Source: Niallia sp. XMNu-256 (GTDB taxonomy: Bacteria; Bacillota; Bacilli; Bacillales; Cytobacillaceae). Taken from it: 64,000 bases of DNA. The stretch covers positions 1,342,501 through 1,406,500 of the forward strand of contig NZ_CP137636.1 in assembly GCF_036670015.1 (NCBI RefSeq). The letters are read 5' to 3'. Shown piece by piece: positions 9,323 through 18,316 of this stretch. The notes under the pieces were generated by a model. The model was not told where the DNA came from, ran no database searches, and saw nothing but the letters and a program-made list of their open reading frames with translations. Position numbers and translations under genes: made by a program. The number at the start of each line of letters is the position of its first letter. Position 1 is the stretch's first letter.

Positions 9323-10548
9323 GAATTTTACATACTCTAGCACAGCTGCCAAGTAAAACAGGTAGTGGGGTCTATTTTACAAATATGATTAAAGGACTTG
9401 AAGGCCGCGCCCAACAAGCTTGCCTATATGGGTGCTATTCAGATTTCGAATGGAATATATTACCGGAGGATATGCAATACCAAGTACTCTTTCCAAATGA
9501 ATATTGCAATTTTCCGCTTCCGGGAATGAGTGATGTGATGCCATATGAAAGCTTGATTTATGGAGAAATGACGCCTGAAATGATTAAGAATTGGAAAAAA
9601 GCTTTTAAACCGGTAGTCCGCCAAGCGGTAGTTGATTTAAAACCGGATCTCATTATTTCCCATCATTTATGGTTTTTAACTGACTTCATCCGTCAATGGT
9701 TCCCACATATAAAAGTCGCAGCAGTTAGTCATGGAACGGATTTGCGTCAGGCAAAAAAGCATCCTCGTTTAGCGGAACAGTATACGAAACATATTCAAGA
9801 TTTAGATATTATTTTTACACTGAGTGCAGAGCATATTCCCTCTATTAAAAAAATCTATGGTGCCTCTGAAAAACAAATTCACATATTAGGAAGCGGGTTT
9901 AACGAAAATAATTTTTATCCTGTTGAAAAAAATAAAGATAAAAATCTTACCATTGTCTATGCAGGAAAGATTGCCGAAAGTAAAGGTGTTTTTCAATTAG
10001 TTGACACATTTAAAACTCATCTTAAACATGAGAAACATGTAAACTTGGAGTTATATGGAACTGGAGATAAAGAAGCCCTAGACCGGTTAAAAGAAGCAAT
10101 AGAACCGGATCCACGCATCATTTATTACGGAGCTGTCACTCAAGATGTATTGGGAGATATCTTCCGGAGACACGAAGTTTTTGTCTTGCCATCTTATTAT
10201 GAAGGTCTTCCATTGGTTGTTTTGGAGAGTCTAGCCTGCGGGATGCGTGTCGTTGTGAATGATTTTCCTGCTTTAAGAGAGTTTTTAAGTGGAACGATTA
10301 ATGAGAGCGGATGGATCGAATATGTAAAACAGCCTCGCTTAGAAAACATTGATCAGCCTGTTGTAGAGGATCTGTCTTCTTATTGTGACCGTCTTGCAGA
10401 AACATTAAAAAGACAAATGGAGCAGGCCAATGAAAGCACAGACCTTCCAGAGAAACTTCATGAAAGTATTAAAAGGTACTCTTGGACAGGCCTCGTTGAA
10501 CGTCTATGGCAGACGATTCATGGAGGAATAGGTACTATATCCAAATAA
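9319..10548 (+). CDS. GT4-family glycosyltransferase
   Basis: This is a cytoplasmic retaining glycosyltransferase with GT-B fold. The N-terminal acceptor half shows VSHGTDLRQAKKHPRL. The C-terminal donor half shows IVYAGKIAESKGVFQLV (about residue 217) and the nucleotide-sugar motif VLPSYYEGLPLVVLESLACG (about 293). It follows galE by about 110 bp with no terminator between, so both are likely one transcript. The acceptor is unknown; exopolysaccharide or a surface glycan is plausible. Confidence 0.85.
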   Translation: MRILHTLAQLPSKTGSGVYFTNMIKGLEGRAQQACLYGCYSDFEWNILPEDMQYQVLFPNEYCNFPLPGMSDVMPYESLIYGEMTPEMIKNWKKAFKPVVRQAVVDLKPDLIISHHLWFLTDFIRQWFPHIKVAAVSHGTDLRQAKKHPRLAEQYTKHIQDLDIIFTLSAEHIPSIKKIYGASEKQIHILGSGFNENNFYPVEKNKDKNLTIVYAGKIAESKGVFQLVDTFKTHLKHEKHVNLELYGTGDKEALDRLKEAIEPDPRIIYYGAVTQDVLGDIFRRHEVFVLPSYYEGLPLVVLESLACGMRVVVNDFPALREFLSGTINESGWIEYVKQPRLENIDQPVVEDLSSYCDRLAETLKRQMEQANESTDLPEKLHESIKRYSWTGLVERLWQTIHGGIGTISK

Positions 10549-10644
10549 GGCAGGGTCATCCTAAAGCTATCGTAATAAAATAACTTTGCTGAAATCGAAG
10601 GAATTTATCCGGCTTATGAAATTAATTGTATTTACCCGTCATCT

Positions 10645-10680
10645 GTAGGCCAAGGGAGCGACAAGCTCTCCATGGCCTGC
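10645..10680. other. GC-rich hairpin downstream of the glycosyltransferase
   Basis: GGCCA/TGGCC and GGAGC/GCTCTCC arms form a compact hairpin with a tiny loop and no T-tract, between two convergent genes. It is much richer in GC than its surroundings. It may be a weak bidirectional terminator or a processed structure. Confidence 0.35.
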
Positions 10681-10694
10681 AAGGGGATTCGTAA

Positions 10695-11531
10695 TCACAA
10701 AGCAAAATCCAGATAAATCAGTGTTGCATCGTCATGGGTTTTCAGTCTGCCTATGTTTTTCAAGTCTCTGTCTGTCTTCTCCAGATTTCTCAGTTCTTTA
10801 ATAAGTTCTTTGGCACCTTTTTCTCGAAACCGATCAAGAAGGCTCTTTTTTGTATACTTCATACTTAAGGGTGCCAATCCATCCGTCGCAAGCAGGCATC
10901 TTTCAACAGATTCAACGGGGAATGTTTTGTATCTCCCCATATCAACCGCTTCTTTGCTGTGACTCAATATAAAATAGCCTCCGGGCTCGTTCATTTTAGA
11001 TCTGTTTCTTCTAAGAATATCAAGTTCCTCTTGCGTAAAATCCTTGAAAACAACCTGGTCCTTTCTTTTTTCGTTTCTGCCCATCATCCGTATAACCTGG
11101 TCATCAAGATTCTTAATGGAGGGGTCGGTAATAGCGATAAACTCTCCTTCACCGTTCTCAATGGTAATTTCTACATCCCCCAACACATAAGATTCCAGAA
11201 ACTCTTCACTTTCTCTAACGATGGCAATTCCTGCTGACAGTTGCTCATAGGGCTTAAGTGTTGAAAGGTCAACAAATTTTTCATAATCGTTATTAAAACA
11301 GTCGATACCTTCCTTTAAAAGCTCACGAATGGAATACAATGTATTATCGAGGTTCTCTTCCAAATATTTTTTCCACCAATTAACCATCCAGTTTACATCG
11401 TTTCCAGATGGGGTGTAGTTTTTGTTTGTAAGGGCTGATGCACCATCGATGACAAACGCACCAAACCTTGTAATTCCGAAAATGTCTTCATTGCTTTTCT
11501 TTACAGTATCTGTACAAAATTCGATTTTCAT
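10695..11531 (-). CDS. PP2C-like serine/threonine phosphatase domain protein
   Basis: It has the scattered metal-binding motifs of the PPM/PP2C fold. VIDGAS near residue 28 supplies an Asp of the metal site. ESYVLGDVEI lies mid-protein, followed by LLATDGLAPLS and a C-terminal HDDATLIYLDF. No partner kinase or anti-sigma gene is adjacent and no sensor domain is present. I prefer the ATG at 11531; a GTG at 11543 is also in frame. A role in dephosphorylating a regulatory protein is family knowledge, and the target is unknown. Confidence 0.7.
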   Translation of the reverse strand: MKIEFCTDTVKKSNEDIFGITRFGAFVIDGASALTNKNYTPSGNDVNWMVNWWKKYLEENLDNTLYSIRELLKEGIDCFNNDYEKFVDLSTLKPYEQLSAGIAIVRESEEFLESYVLGDVEITIENGEGEFIAITDPSIKNLDDQVIRMMGRNEKRKDQVVFKDFTQEELDILRRNRSKMNEPGGYFILSHSKEAVDMGRYKTFPVESVERCLLATDGLAPLSMKYTKKSLLDRFREKGAKELIKELRNLEKTDRDLKNIGRLKTHDDATLIYLDFAL

Positions 11532-12016
11532 ATTGCACCTCACTTATTCCACTTAAGTTTTCATGATTCCATGCTCATTTGGATGGCAATGGACTATCTG
11601 GAAGGGCAAAGAGTAGCATTAAGAAAAGTTCTAATCTAGGTATTAACCTTCTTTATATCTTTGTAGTTATATGCTGTAGGTTTTGCAAAAAGTATTTTAA
11701 AAATTAACAAGGAAATTAATTATTAATATTCTAATATAGTATACTAATAATCAGCCTTAAAGCATATTCGAAATACCGTGAAAGCGTTCTCGATCCTATC
11801 GGTTTTTTGAATTGACTTTTTGACAAGTCACAGGGACTTGTCGAATCAAGAGGATAAGTATTACTATTTATCAAAATAAAAATTTGCTAAACACTAACTC
11901 TATTTTTGCTAAGGGAATACGACTTTTGTGGCATAATAAAATTAGGTTACATAATACTCCAATCTAGTATAGAGAGTGAAAATGAACACTAGCTTAAATG
12001 AAGGGGAGGAAAATAT
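11532..12016. other. Intergenic region with a palindrome and a cre-like site
   Basis: This 485-bp gap separates the divergent phosphatase and GNAT genes. It holds the palindrome at 11822-11842 and a sequence close to a CcpA site (TGAAAGCGTTCTCG, 11779-11792; the final CA is replaced). I see no convincing small gene. Confidence 0.5.
11822..11842. repeat. Palindrome GACAAGTC-N5-GACTTGTC
   Basis: It is an 8-bp inverted repeat around a 5-nt spacer. Closely similar palindromes occur at 20139-20166 and 62235-62257. All share the GTCAC/GTGAC core theme of the larger repeat family. Confidence 0.6.
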
Positions 12017-12553
12017 ATGGACATAACGGAAACGAATCGAGCCCAATCGACAGAAGGTTTACAAAATGACGCGTTTATTCAAAAAGTAAAGATGTTGCAT
12101 CCTCATTCAAGGTCAACGTTAATGGCCGAAATAGCCTCATTGGAGAAAGATAAAAACGCAAATGAAAAGGCTAAGCAATATTTAAAGTGGATTCTTAAAC
12201 AAACCGAGTTCAACTTTTATTTGGCGCTGCTTCCAAAAGGTCAAGGATTAATGCTATTGAAGCAAAATTCAAAAGCGGTACTCGTGATTGGATTGAATCG
12301 GCCCCAACAGGAGTTAAAGCCAATTGTTGAGGGACATGAGTTTGTTATAGAAATATTGAATATTCATTCGCTTCAAAAAGGAGAAGGCTACAAGATCATG
12401 CAAAAGGTGATGGGATTATCGAACCAACTTCACACACCGATCTGTCTGGTTGTAGAAACAGAAGAACAACAGAAGTACTTTGGACGCTATGGATTCAAAG
12501 ACTATGGTGCTTTAGAGAAGGATAATGAACGGATGATGATTTATCTGGCTTAA
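12017..12553 (+). CDS. GNAT-like acetyltransferase domain protein
   Basis: It has 178 residues. The C-terminal half looks like a GNAT fold end: LVVETEEQQKYFGRYGFKDYG resembles the strand-helix-strand that closes GNAT domains. The acetyl-CoA loop is not clear, so activity is uncertain. A helical N-terminus of about 70 residues precedes it. A GGGGAGG site lies just before the ATG. Flanked by repeats and pseudogenes; it stands alone. Confidence 0.55.
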   Translation: MDITETNRAQSTEGLQNDAFIQKVKMLHPHSRSTLMAEIASLEKDKNANEKAKQYLKWILKQTEFNFYLALLPKGQGLMLLKQNSKAVLVIGLNRPQQELKPIVEGHEFVIEILNIHSLQKGEGYKIMQKVMGLSNQLHTPICLVVETEEQQKYFGRYGFKDYGALEKDNERMMIYLA

Positions 12554-12554
12554 G

Positions 12555-12640
12555 TAAGGCTATGAACTTTGCAACAATTGTTGAATGAACAGGTTTAAGT
12601 GAAGAAGAGGTAGGCAAATTATCAATTTTCATACAGGGAC
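12555..12640 (+). pseudogene. Possible C-terminal remnant of a PD-(D/E)xK/Rpn-type nuclease gene
   Basis: Reading through a TGA, this stretch gives MNFATIVE-x-TGLSEEEVGKL. That resembles the characteristic end of Rpn/PDDEXK_2 transposase-like nucleases, which end in ITGLSxEEI-type motifs. Nothing upstream extends the frame, because the GNAT gene occupies it. It is very short, so chance is possible. Confidence 0.25.
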
Positions 12641-12811
12641 GTCATAGCGACCATTGTAAGATTAAGTATGGCCACCTTAAATGATTGCGATGACATACTC
12701 TGTAGCATAAAAATATTTTCATCATACTATCATTATTGTTCTAAAAATTGGGAATTTTTAAGTAGTAGTTGAGGGATCCATCCTTAAATCGGGAGATACG
12801 ATTAAACTCAA

Positions 12812-12849
12812 AGAGGCTGTCTTATAGAATTGTCCCTGAGACAGTCTCT
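12812..12849 (-). terminator. Hairpin downstream of the hemerythrin pseudogene
   Basis: AGAGGCTGTCT (12812-12822) pairs with AGACAGTCTCT (12839-12849). A very similar AGAGGCTGTC hairpin is found at 45618-45656. There is no long T-tract on either side. Confidence 0.5.
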
Positions 12850-12865
12850 GCATAATGATTATAAA

Positions 12866-13396
12866 CTATTTCTTCGTTTCAGTGACTTTTTGTTTAAATA
12901 ATTCTTTTTCCTCGTCAGAAAATAACTTTTCAGCCATCGGATAAAGGAATTGCTCTTCTTTTATAAAATGATCTACTAGCGTGTGATAAGCGTCTTTAAT
13001 AAGAAGTGTATATTAAATGATGTTCCTCATTCGATTTTGAAGCATTTTCGGCATTGGATAAAAAGGAGCTGATCAATCCATTAGCTTGTTCATGTTCATA
13101 TTCCATAACCGCAATCGGACCTCCGTTTTTGCCGATATATATACTTCCATCATTCGGAATAAGATCTCCTCTTCCCGAATCGAGTGAAATTTAAGGTTTT
13201 TTTCAAAATCTATGACTTCTTTCCTTAATTCCTCATAAACAGCTGCTTTGTCTTCAGTCATTTCAACTTGATTGCATAAAGAAAATAAAGCTATTAATTG
13301 CTTCCGGAAAGGGCCGTGTTCACCCACTAATAGAGATAATCCTTCTTAAAGAGTTACAGGTTCATTGCCAATTAAACTACTAGGACATCCTTGCAT
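12866..13396 (-). pseudogene. Hemerythrin-like (HHE) domain protein, inactivated
   Basis: The minus strand encodes an HHE cation-binding protein once three lesions are ignored. The start (ATG at 13396, GGGAG upstream) reads MQGCPSSLIGNEPVTL and then hits TAA. The frame goes on with GEHGPFRKQL and FHSIREEEILFRMMEVYI. A 2-bp AT insertion near 13140 shifts the frame. The second frame reads MEYEHEQANGLISSF until another shift near 13005, after which HTLVDHFIKEEQFLYPM and the end follow. The iron-ligand His and Glu positions are still visible, so the decay is recent. Such proteins bind O2 or NO or repair iron centres; the RIC gene at 25 kb may cover part of this role. Confidence 0.85.
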
Positions 13397-13584
13397 TGAA
13401 AAATCTCCCTTCGGTGATGTTTTAATCCTAGTATAGTAGTCTTTTTTCTCTTTTATTGTGATATAAATCATCCTTTTGAAAAATAGACGGCAGTGAAGGG
13501 ATAATATCGAGTTATTGATATGTGAAAAATGTTACGGTTTACTAAAAATAATTTTTGCAGTATAATGATGAAAGGTTTCTGCCA

Positions 13585-13725
13585 TTTTGCTTAATCTTAT
13601 TTTTAAGAGCGGGGGACCCAATATATACCGCGGAATTTCCGCGTGGGGTGAATCCTTGTTAGAGGAAGGGCTGACTGTTTCCCTATGTCCTAACCCGAAA
13701 GCTAACCTCGTAAGCGTTTTAAGGG
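13585..13725 (+). ncRNA. c-di-AMP riboswitch (ydaO/yuaA class)
   Basis: The conserved ydaO blocks appear in order: GAGCGGGGGACCCA (13607-13620), a GC-rich helix, GTGGGGTGAATCC (13642-13655), an AGGG...CCCT helix, and ACCCGAAAGCTAACCTCG followed by TAAGCG (ending 13716). A terminator-like hairpin follows before the symporter gene. This class binds c-di-AMP and normally switches expression off when the nucleotide is high. Ligand assignment is by motif match; mechanism is family knowledge. Confidence 0.88.
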
Positions 13726-13751
13726 ATCAAATGAATAAAGGATAACGTGCG

Positions 13752-13788
13752 AATTGACACAAGCTGTGTCTTTTTTTGTGGGTCAATT
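13752..13788 (+). terminator. Expression platform hairpin of the c-di-AMP riboswitch
   Basis: GACACA-AGC-TGTGTC is followed by seven Ts (13756-13777). A competing longer pairing, AATTGAC with GTCAATT (13752-13758 with 13782-13788), overlaps it. The competing structures could form the switch, but the pairing with the aptamer was not computed. Confidence 0.65.
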
Positions 13789-13906
13789 TCGGATTCCATA
13801 TTAAATTCGACTCATCCGTCAAAGACTTAGCTTCATTCAGAAGTTAAATCACCTTTGTTTCCCTTGCCTAAACATATTTATATACAACAAGAAGGTAGGG
13901 TAATTG

Positions 13907-15178
13907 ATGAAGAAATTTAGATTAAGTTTAGCAAGTCAAATATTTATTGGTCTAATTTTAGGGATTGTTGTCGGTGGTCTTTTCTACGGCAACGAAACAG
14001 CACAAAGTATTTTACAGCCATTTGGTGATCTATTTATCCGTTTAATTAAAATGATTGTGGTTCCTATTGTACTGTCTACTATTATCGTTGCCATTGCTGG
14101 GGTTGGTGATTTAAAGTCTGTTGGTAAACTTGGCGGCAAATCGCTAGCTTATTTTATTGCTATGACTTTTATTGCGATTGCGGTTGGTCTTATTTCCGCT
14201 AATATTTTCCAACCTGGTGCGGGACTAAACATGGACAGCCTACAGCAAAGTGATATTTCAGGTTATGTCCAAACATCGGAAGAGCAAGAAGGCAAATCGA
14301 TTGCTGACACCTTACTACATATTGTACCTACAAACCCGATCCAAGCGATGGTAGAGGGCGATATGTTAGCGATCATCTTCTTTGCTGTTGTATTTGGTCT
14401 TGGAGTCGCAGCCATTGGTGATAAAGGAAAACCAGTCCTTAGATTCTTTGAAGGTACAGCAAATGCTATGTTCTATGTGACTAATCTCTTTATGAAGTAT
14501 GCACCTATTGGTGTGTTTGCGTTACTCGGTGTCACTATTTCTAAGTATGGGTTTGCATCACTAATTCCATTAGGAAAGTTAGCCCTTACGGTATATGGAA
14601 CGATGATTTTCTTTGTTTTTATCGTGTTAGGTTTGATGGCCAAAATGGTTGGATTTAGTATCTTTAAATTATTAAAGATGATTAAAGAAGAATTAATTTT
14701 GGCGTTTTCAACCTCAAGTTCGGAAACGGTGCTTCCGAGAATTATGGACAAAATGGAGAAAGCAGGAAGTCCGAAACACATTGCTTCTTTCGTTATTCCA
14801 ACAGGTTACTCATTTAACCTCGATGGGTCTGTTTTATATCAAGCGATTGCATCGTTATTTGTTGCGCAAATGTTTGGGATCGAACTAAGCATTTGGCAAC
14901 AAATTACATTAATGTTAGTGTTGATGGTTACATCGAAAGGGATGGCTGGAGTACCAGGCGTATCCTTTGTCGTGTTACTCGCTACATTTAGTACGATTGG
15001 ATTACCTGCAGAAGGGTTAGCGTTCATTGCTGGGATTGACCGTATTCTTGATATGGGACGTACCGCTGTTAACGTTGTGGGGAACTCACTAGCAGCCATT
15101 GTTGTTGCTAAATGGGAAGGTCAATTCAACCCTCCAATCGAAGAAGAAGAAGAAGAATTGGTTGAACGGGTTTCATAA
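13907..15178 (+). CDS. Glutamate/dicarboxylate:cation symporter (DAACS family)
   Basis: This is a secondary importer for glutamate/aspartate or C4-dicarboxylates, driven by H+ or Na+. All family landmarks are present: IVVPIVLSTI in the N-terminal half, the re-entrant loop AFSTSSSETVLPRIM (about 265), GYSFNLDGS, the second loop SKGMAGVPGVSF, and DRILDMGRTAVNVVGN with the Asp/Arg/Asn binding residues. It has 423 residues and an acidic C-terminal tail. I prefer the ATG at 13907 over the adjacent TTG. The c-di-AMP riboswitch leads directly into it, which argues for glutamate as the substrate, since glutamate is the counter-ion of potassium. It resembles GltP/GltT. Confidence 0.9.
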   Translation: MKKFRLSLASQIFIGLILGIVVGGLFYGNETAQSILQPFGDLFIRLIKMIVVPIVLSTIIVAIAGVGDLKSVGKLGGKSLAYFIAMTFIAIAVGLISANIFQPGAGLNMDSLQQSDISGYVQTSEEQEGKSIADTLLHIVPTNPIQAMVEGDMLAIIFFAVVFGLGVAAIGDKGKPVLRFFEGTANAMFYVTNLFMKYAPIGVFALLGVTISKYGFASLIPLGKLALTVYGTMIFFVFIVLGLMAKMVGFSIFKLLKMIKEELILAFSTSSSETVLPRIMDKMEKAGSPKHIASFVIPTGYSFNLDGSVLYQAIASLFVAQMFGIELSIWQQITLMLVLMVTSKGMAGVPGVSFVVLLATFSTIGLPAEGLAFIAGIDRILDMGRTAVNVVGNSLAAIVVAKWEGQFNPPIEEEEEELVERVS

Positions 15179-15195
15179 TATAATAGGGGAAACAT

Positions 15196-15237
15196 TAATA
15201 GCACAGACCAAGTGTATGGTTTGTGCTATTATTTTTT
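15196..15237 (+). terminator. Terminator of the symporter gene
   Basis: Fifteen-base arms (15196-15210 with 15217-15231, one mismatch) are followed by a T-tract. Confidence 0.88.
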
Positions 15238-15245
15238 AATCATAA

Positions 15246-15266
15246 ATCGGGTCGTCGCTGTGACTT
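15246..15266. repeat. GTCAC-N-GTGAC palindromic repeat, variant copy
   Basis: TCGGGTCGTCGCTGTGAC differs from the consensus by one base in the core (GTCGC). It lies just after the symporter terminator. Confidence 0.6.
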
Positions 15267-15373
15267 CGGTTATAAGAATATGTTAAGAATATTTCAAAAC
15301 ATAGAATAATTATGTGTTTTATATTAATCTATTAATAGTTTGGTAAAAAATGCTTAACAAAAGGAGGAGGAAG

Positions 15374-16834
15374 ATGAAGACTGTTTTAGTAAAGACTTTG
15401 CTTGCCGTGACATTGGGGTTAGGTTTAGTTGCAGGAGGTGCGACATCAAGTTTAGCTGTTAATAATCAATCAACGGAAACAAAGGGAAAAAACTTGTATG
15501 TGGTTGCATTTAAAAAAGAGTTGCCAAAGGATTATGCAGAAATAATCGAACAAGCAGGTGGACAAGTGGTAAAAGTACTCCCAGAAGTGGGGGGGATCCA
15601 AGCACAGTCCAATGATCCTGCCTTTCTAAATAATCTCAAAAAGCTAAAGTCGATTGAGGTTGCCAGTAAAGAAATGCCACTTGCATTAAATCAACCATCA
15701 ACCATTTCAAATCTAGCACAAACAGCTTCCATCAATGAGCAAGAAAGTTTATGGGATGCCCAATGGGATATTCAAAGAGTGACGAATAATGGGAAATCGT
15801 ATGAAATAGAAACGGGTGGATATGTAAATGATCAGGGAGAAACGGTACATAAAGCAGTAGTTGGGGTTATTGATACAGGGATTGACCCTGCACATCCAGA
15901 TCTACAGAAAAATAATCTTGGAGGAAGGAATCTTGTTCCAGCTGGAATGGATGAAACGGAAACGGGAGACCCAAATGATATCATAGACCGAAATGGACAT
16001 GGTACGCATGTGTCTGGAATCATTGCAGCAAATGGGAAACTGAAAGGGGTAGGACCAGACCTCGGGATTCGTACTTATCGAGTATTCTTTTCAGAAGACG
16101 CTCTTACTCTACCATCCGTGATCATAGATGGCATTATTGCTGCCACAGATGATGAGGTAGACGTCATCAATATGTCTCTAAGACTTTATAACACTTCGAA
16201 AACAATCATTGAAGGAGAGACCTATAAAACAACAGCCGATACGCTGCTATGGAAGCGAGCGGTCCAATACGCACTGAAGAATGGCGTAACGGTAGTAGGG
16301 GGAAGTGGGAATGAGAGCTTGAACTTGGATGACAAAAAAGGGGTAACTGCTTATTTAAACACGCTATATGAACCATTTGGTATCACCCTCAAGGGACCGT
16401 CAACGGTTGTACCGGCACAAATGCCAGGAGTGATCAATGTATCTGCTTCAAACAAATGGTCGAAACAGGAGCTGGCCTTTTTCTCCAATTATGGAAATAG
16501 TGCAATTGATGTGGCAGCTCCGGGGGGAGATCTTGGAGCCAAATATGCTGAAACATATGATCCAGCTACAGCTGATATGACTAGCATGATTCTTAGTACA
16601 TGGCCTACTTACTTGGGAACGCCTTATGTTTATAACGCGGGAACATCGATGGCTGCTCCTCAAGTAGCTGGAATTGCAGGGGTTATTAAAGCAGCAAATC
16701 CTGATTTAAAACCAGCACAAGTATCAGCTATTATTAATCAAACTGCGATTGACTACGGAAAACCAGGACAAGATGCCTTATTTGGTTCAGGAGAAGCCAA
16801 CGCGTATCGGGCGTTGATGAATATAAAGAAATAG
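15374..16834 (+). CDS. Secreted subtilisin-family (S8) serine protease
   Basis: An extracellular protease made as a pre-pro-enzyme. A signal peptide (VLVKTLLAVTLGLGLVAGG...SLA) is followed by an I9-like prodomain (YVVAFKKELPKDYAEI..., about residues 40-110). The triad Asp is in VIDTGIDPAHPDL (about 163), the His in NGHGTHVSGIIA (about 210) and the Ser in NAGTSMAAPQVAGIAG (about 423). The 486-residue form starts at the ATG after GGAGGAGG; eight extra residues upstream would begin inside a poor context. An insertion of about 60 residues lies between the His and Ser blocks relative to minimal subtilisins. A terminator follows. Likely roles are nutrient scavenging or processing of surface proteins. 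Confidence 0.92.
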   Translation: MKTVLVKTLLAVTLGLGLVAGGATSSLAVNNQSTETKGKNLYVVAFKKELPKDYAEIIEQAGGQVVKVLPEVGGIQAQSNDPAFLNNLKKLKSIEVASKEMPLALNQPSTISNLAQTASINEQESLWDAQWDIQRVTNNGKSYEIETGGYVNDQGETVHKAVVGVIDTGIDPAHPDLQKNNLGGRNLVPAGMDETETGDPNDIIDRNGHGTHVSGIIAANGKLKGVGPDLGIRTYRVFFSEDALTLPSVIIDGIIAATDDEVDVINMSLRLYNTSKTIIEGETYKTTADTLLWKRAVQYALKNGVTVVGGSGNESLNLDDKKGVTAYLNTLYEPFGITLKGPSTVVPAQMPGVINVSASNKWSKQELAFFSNYGNSAIDVAAPGGDLGAKYAETYDPATADMTSMILSTWPTYLGTPYVYNAGTSMAAPQVAGIAGVIKAANPDLKPAQVSAIINQTAIDYGKPGQDALFGSGEANAYRALMNIKK

Positions 16835-16867
16835 GTAACAAAAACTTTATTTTTATAAACGTGATTA

Positions 16868-16922
16868 AGGGGCAGTCTCCCAATGTTTAAGCAAACCACG
16901 GCAGGGGACTGACCTGTTTTTT
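16868..16922 (+). terminator. Terminator of the subtilase gene
   Basis: CAGTCTCCC pairs imperfectly with GGGGACTG across a 22-nt loop and is followed by TTTTTTT. The stem resembles the metQ terminator near 53.98 kb. Confidence 0.65.
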
Positions 16923-16932
16923 TGTTGAAACC

Positions 16933-16958
16933 ATTCGGGTCGTCACTGTGACTCCGAC
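16933..16958. repeat. GTCAC-N-GTGAC palindromic repeat
   Basis: ATTCGGGTCGTCACTGTGAC is an intact copy between the subtilase terminator and the ribosome binding site of the next gene. Confidence 0.75.
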
Positions 16959-16986
16959 TAAAATAGATATGAAAGGAGCGACCGGT

Positions 16987-17766
16987 TTGAAATTGAGTTA
17001 TCAAGAGTATGGAGATAAGAACGCTCCATTAATTGTGTTTTTGCATGGTGGTGGGGTTAGTAGTTGGATGTGGGATAAACAAATCCAATACTTCCGTCAT
17101 TATCATTGCATTGCAATCGATTTACCAGAACAAGGAGAAAGTAAAAATACCGAAAACTTTTCTATTCAATTAAGTGCAGAAAAAGTAAATCAATTAATTG
17201 AAAATATAGCGGATGGTAAAGAAGTTATAGTAATAGGGTTCTCTAAAGGTGTCCAAGTAACGATTCAAATGTTAAGCCTTCACCGTAATTTAATTCATTA
17301 TGCGATTATAAACAGTGCATTAGTAAAACCTAATCCATTTATTAGAAAAATGATAAGTCCTTCTGTAAAGTTATTTTTTCCAATCGTTAAAAATAAATCC
17401 TTTTCACAACTACAAGCTAAAACACTTTATATTGATGATGAATACTTTGTTACGTATTATAAGGAAACTTCTCAAATGAAGTCTGAGACTTTTATAAGAA
17501 TATTAGAGGAAAACATGTCATTTGAAATTCCTAACGGTTTTAATAGAGCAGCAGGCAAGATATTAGTGACTGTTGGTGAAAAGGAAAAAGCAGTAATGAA
17601 AAAATCAGCGATAGATGTAGTATTAAGTAATCCGAATTGTACAGGGATAATAATCCCAAACGTTGGTCACGGAATACCATTGGGAAACCCTCATTACTTT
17701 AACGAGATGGTAGAAAAATGGTTGCAGGAAGGCTCTTTACCACAAAACGTGGAAATAATTGATTAA
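16987..17766 (+). CDS. Alpha/beta hydrolase
   Basis: This is a serine hydrolase of the alpha/beta fold. HGGGVSSWMW forms the oxyanion-hole region, GFSKGVQV near residue 86 holds the nucleophile Ser, and the catalytic His is in NVGHGIPLG near the C-terminus. I chose the TTG at 16987 because AAAGGAG lies exactly 8 nt upstream. An earlier in-frame start would put codons inside the palindromic repeat. It has 259 residues. It stands alone, and its substrate is unknown. Confidence 0.78.
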   Translation: MKLSYQEYGDKNAPLIVFLHGGGVSSWMWDKQIQYFRHYHCIAIDLPEQGESKNTENFSIQLSAEKVNQLIENIADGKEVIVIGFSKGVQVTIQMLSLHRNLIHYAIINSALVKPNPFIRKMISPSVKLFFPIVKNKSFSQLQAKTLYIDDEYFVTYYKETSQMKSETFIRILEENMSFEIPNGFNRAAGKILVTVGEKEKAVMKKSAIDVVLSNPNCTGIIIPNVGHGIPLGNPHYFNEMVEKWLQEGSLPQNVEIID

Positions 17767-17929
17767 TAGAGGAGAGCAAATTTGTTACCTCTATTTTTTG
17801 TGAAGTTCTCTATAGTAAAGATCTACCTTTATAAAGGAATTGATAAGTCCAGTCCAGTGGCATAATAAATCCGAATAAGTATATCCTATTGAGTGTTATC
17901 TATTTTTTTTAGAAGGAAGGGATTACTTA

Positions 17930-18124
17930 GTGGAAGAAAAACCTACTAATAAATTGGAGTTTGGAAATTCAGATATGATGTCTAATAATAGAATCAATGA
18001 AGACTCACAGATTACAAAAGGAAAAAAACAACATAGTCAACGAAATCATGTAACCGAAGCACAGAAACAGATTTCTTCTCAAAAAACAGTGGGGATACCG
18101 CCTGAAGATTTGACCTCTCGATAA
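17930..18124 (+). CDS. Small hydrophilic protein, unknown
   Basis: It has 64 residues, with a GTG start preceded by AAGGAAGGG. It is rich in Asn, Gln, Lys and Ser, has no hydrophobic segment, and looks disordered. It resembles the many small Bacillus proteins made in sporulation, but no family is recognised. Confidence 0.5.
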   Translation: MEEKPTNKLEFGNSDMMSNNRINEDSQITKGKKQHSQRNHVTEAQKQISSQKTVGIPPEDLTSR

Positions 18125-18316
18125 AGTGAAATTTCCATAATTGGTGGAGGCTTCATTCCTCACTACTTCATTAAAATATACTCAAAAACTTGAGAAGAGG
18201 CTTCTGCTCCTTGAAAGAGTGGGATAATCCAATTTTTCAATTGTCTTTTCCTGAACGGGAATAGTGCCAGGCGCGTCCAAGCTGGATAAGCCGGGCATTT
18301 TTAATAAATTATCCGT

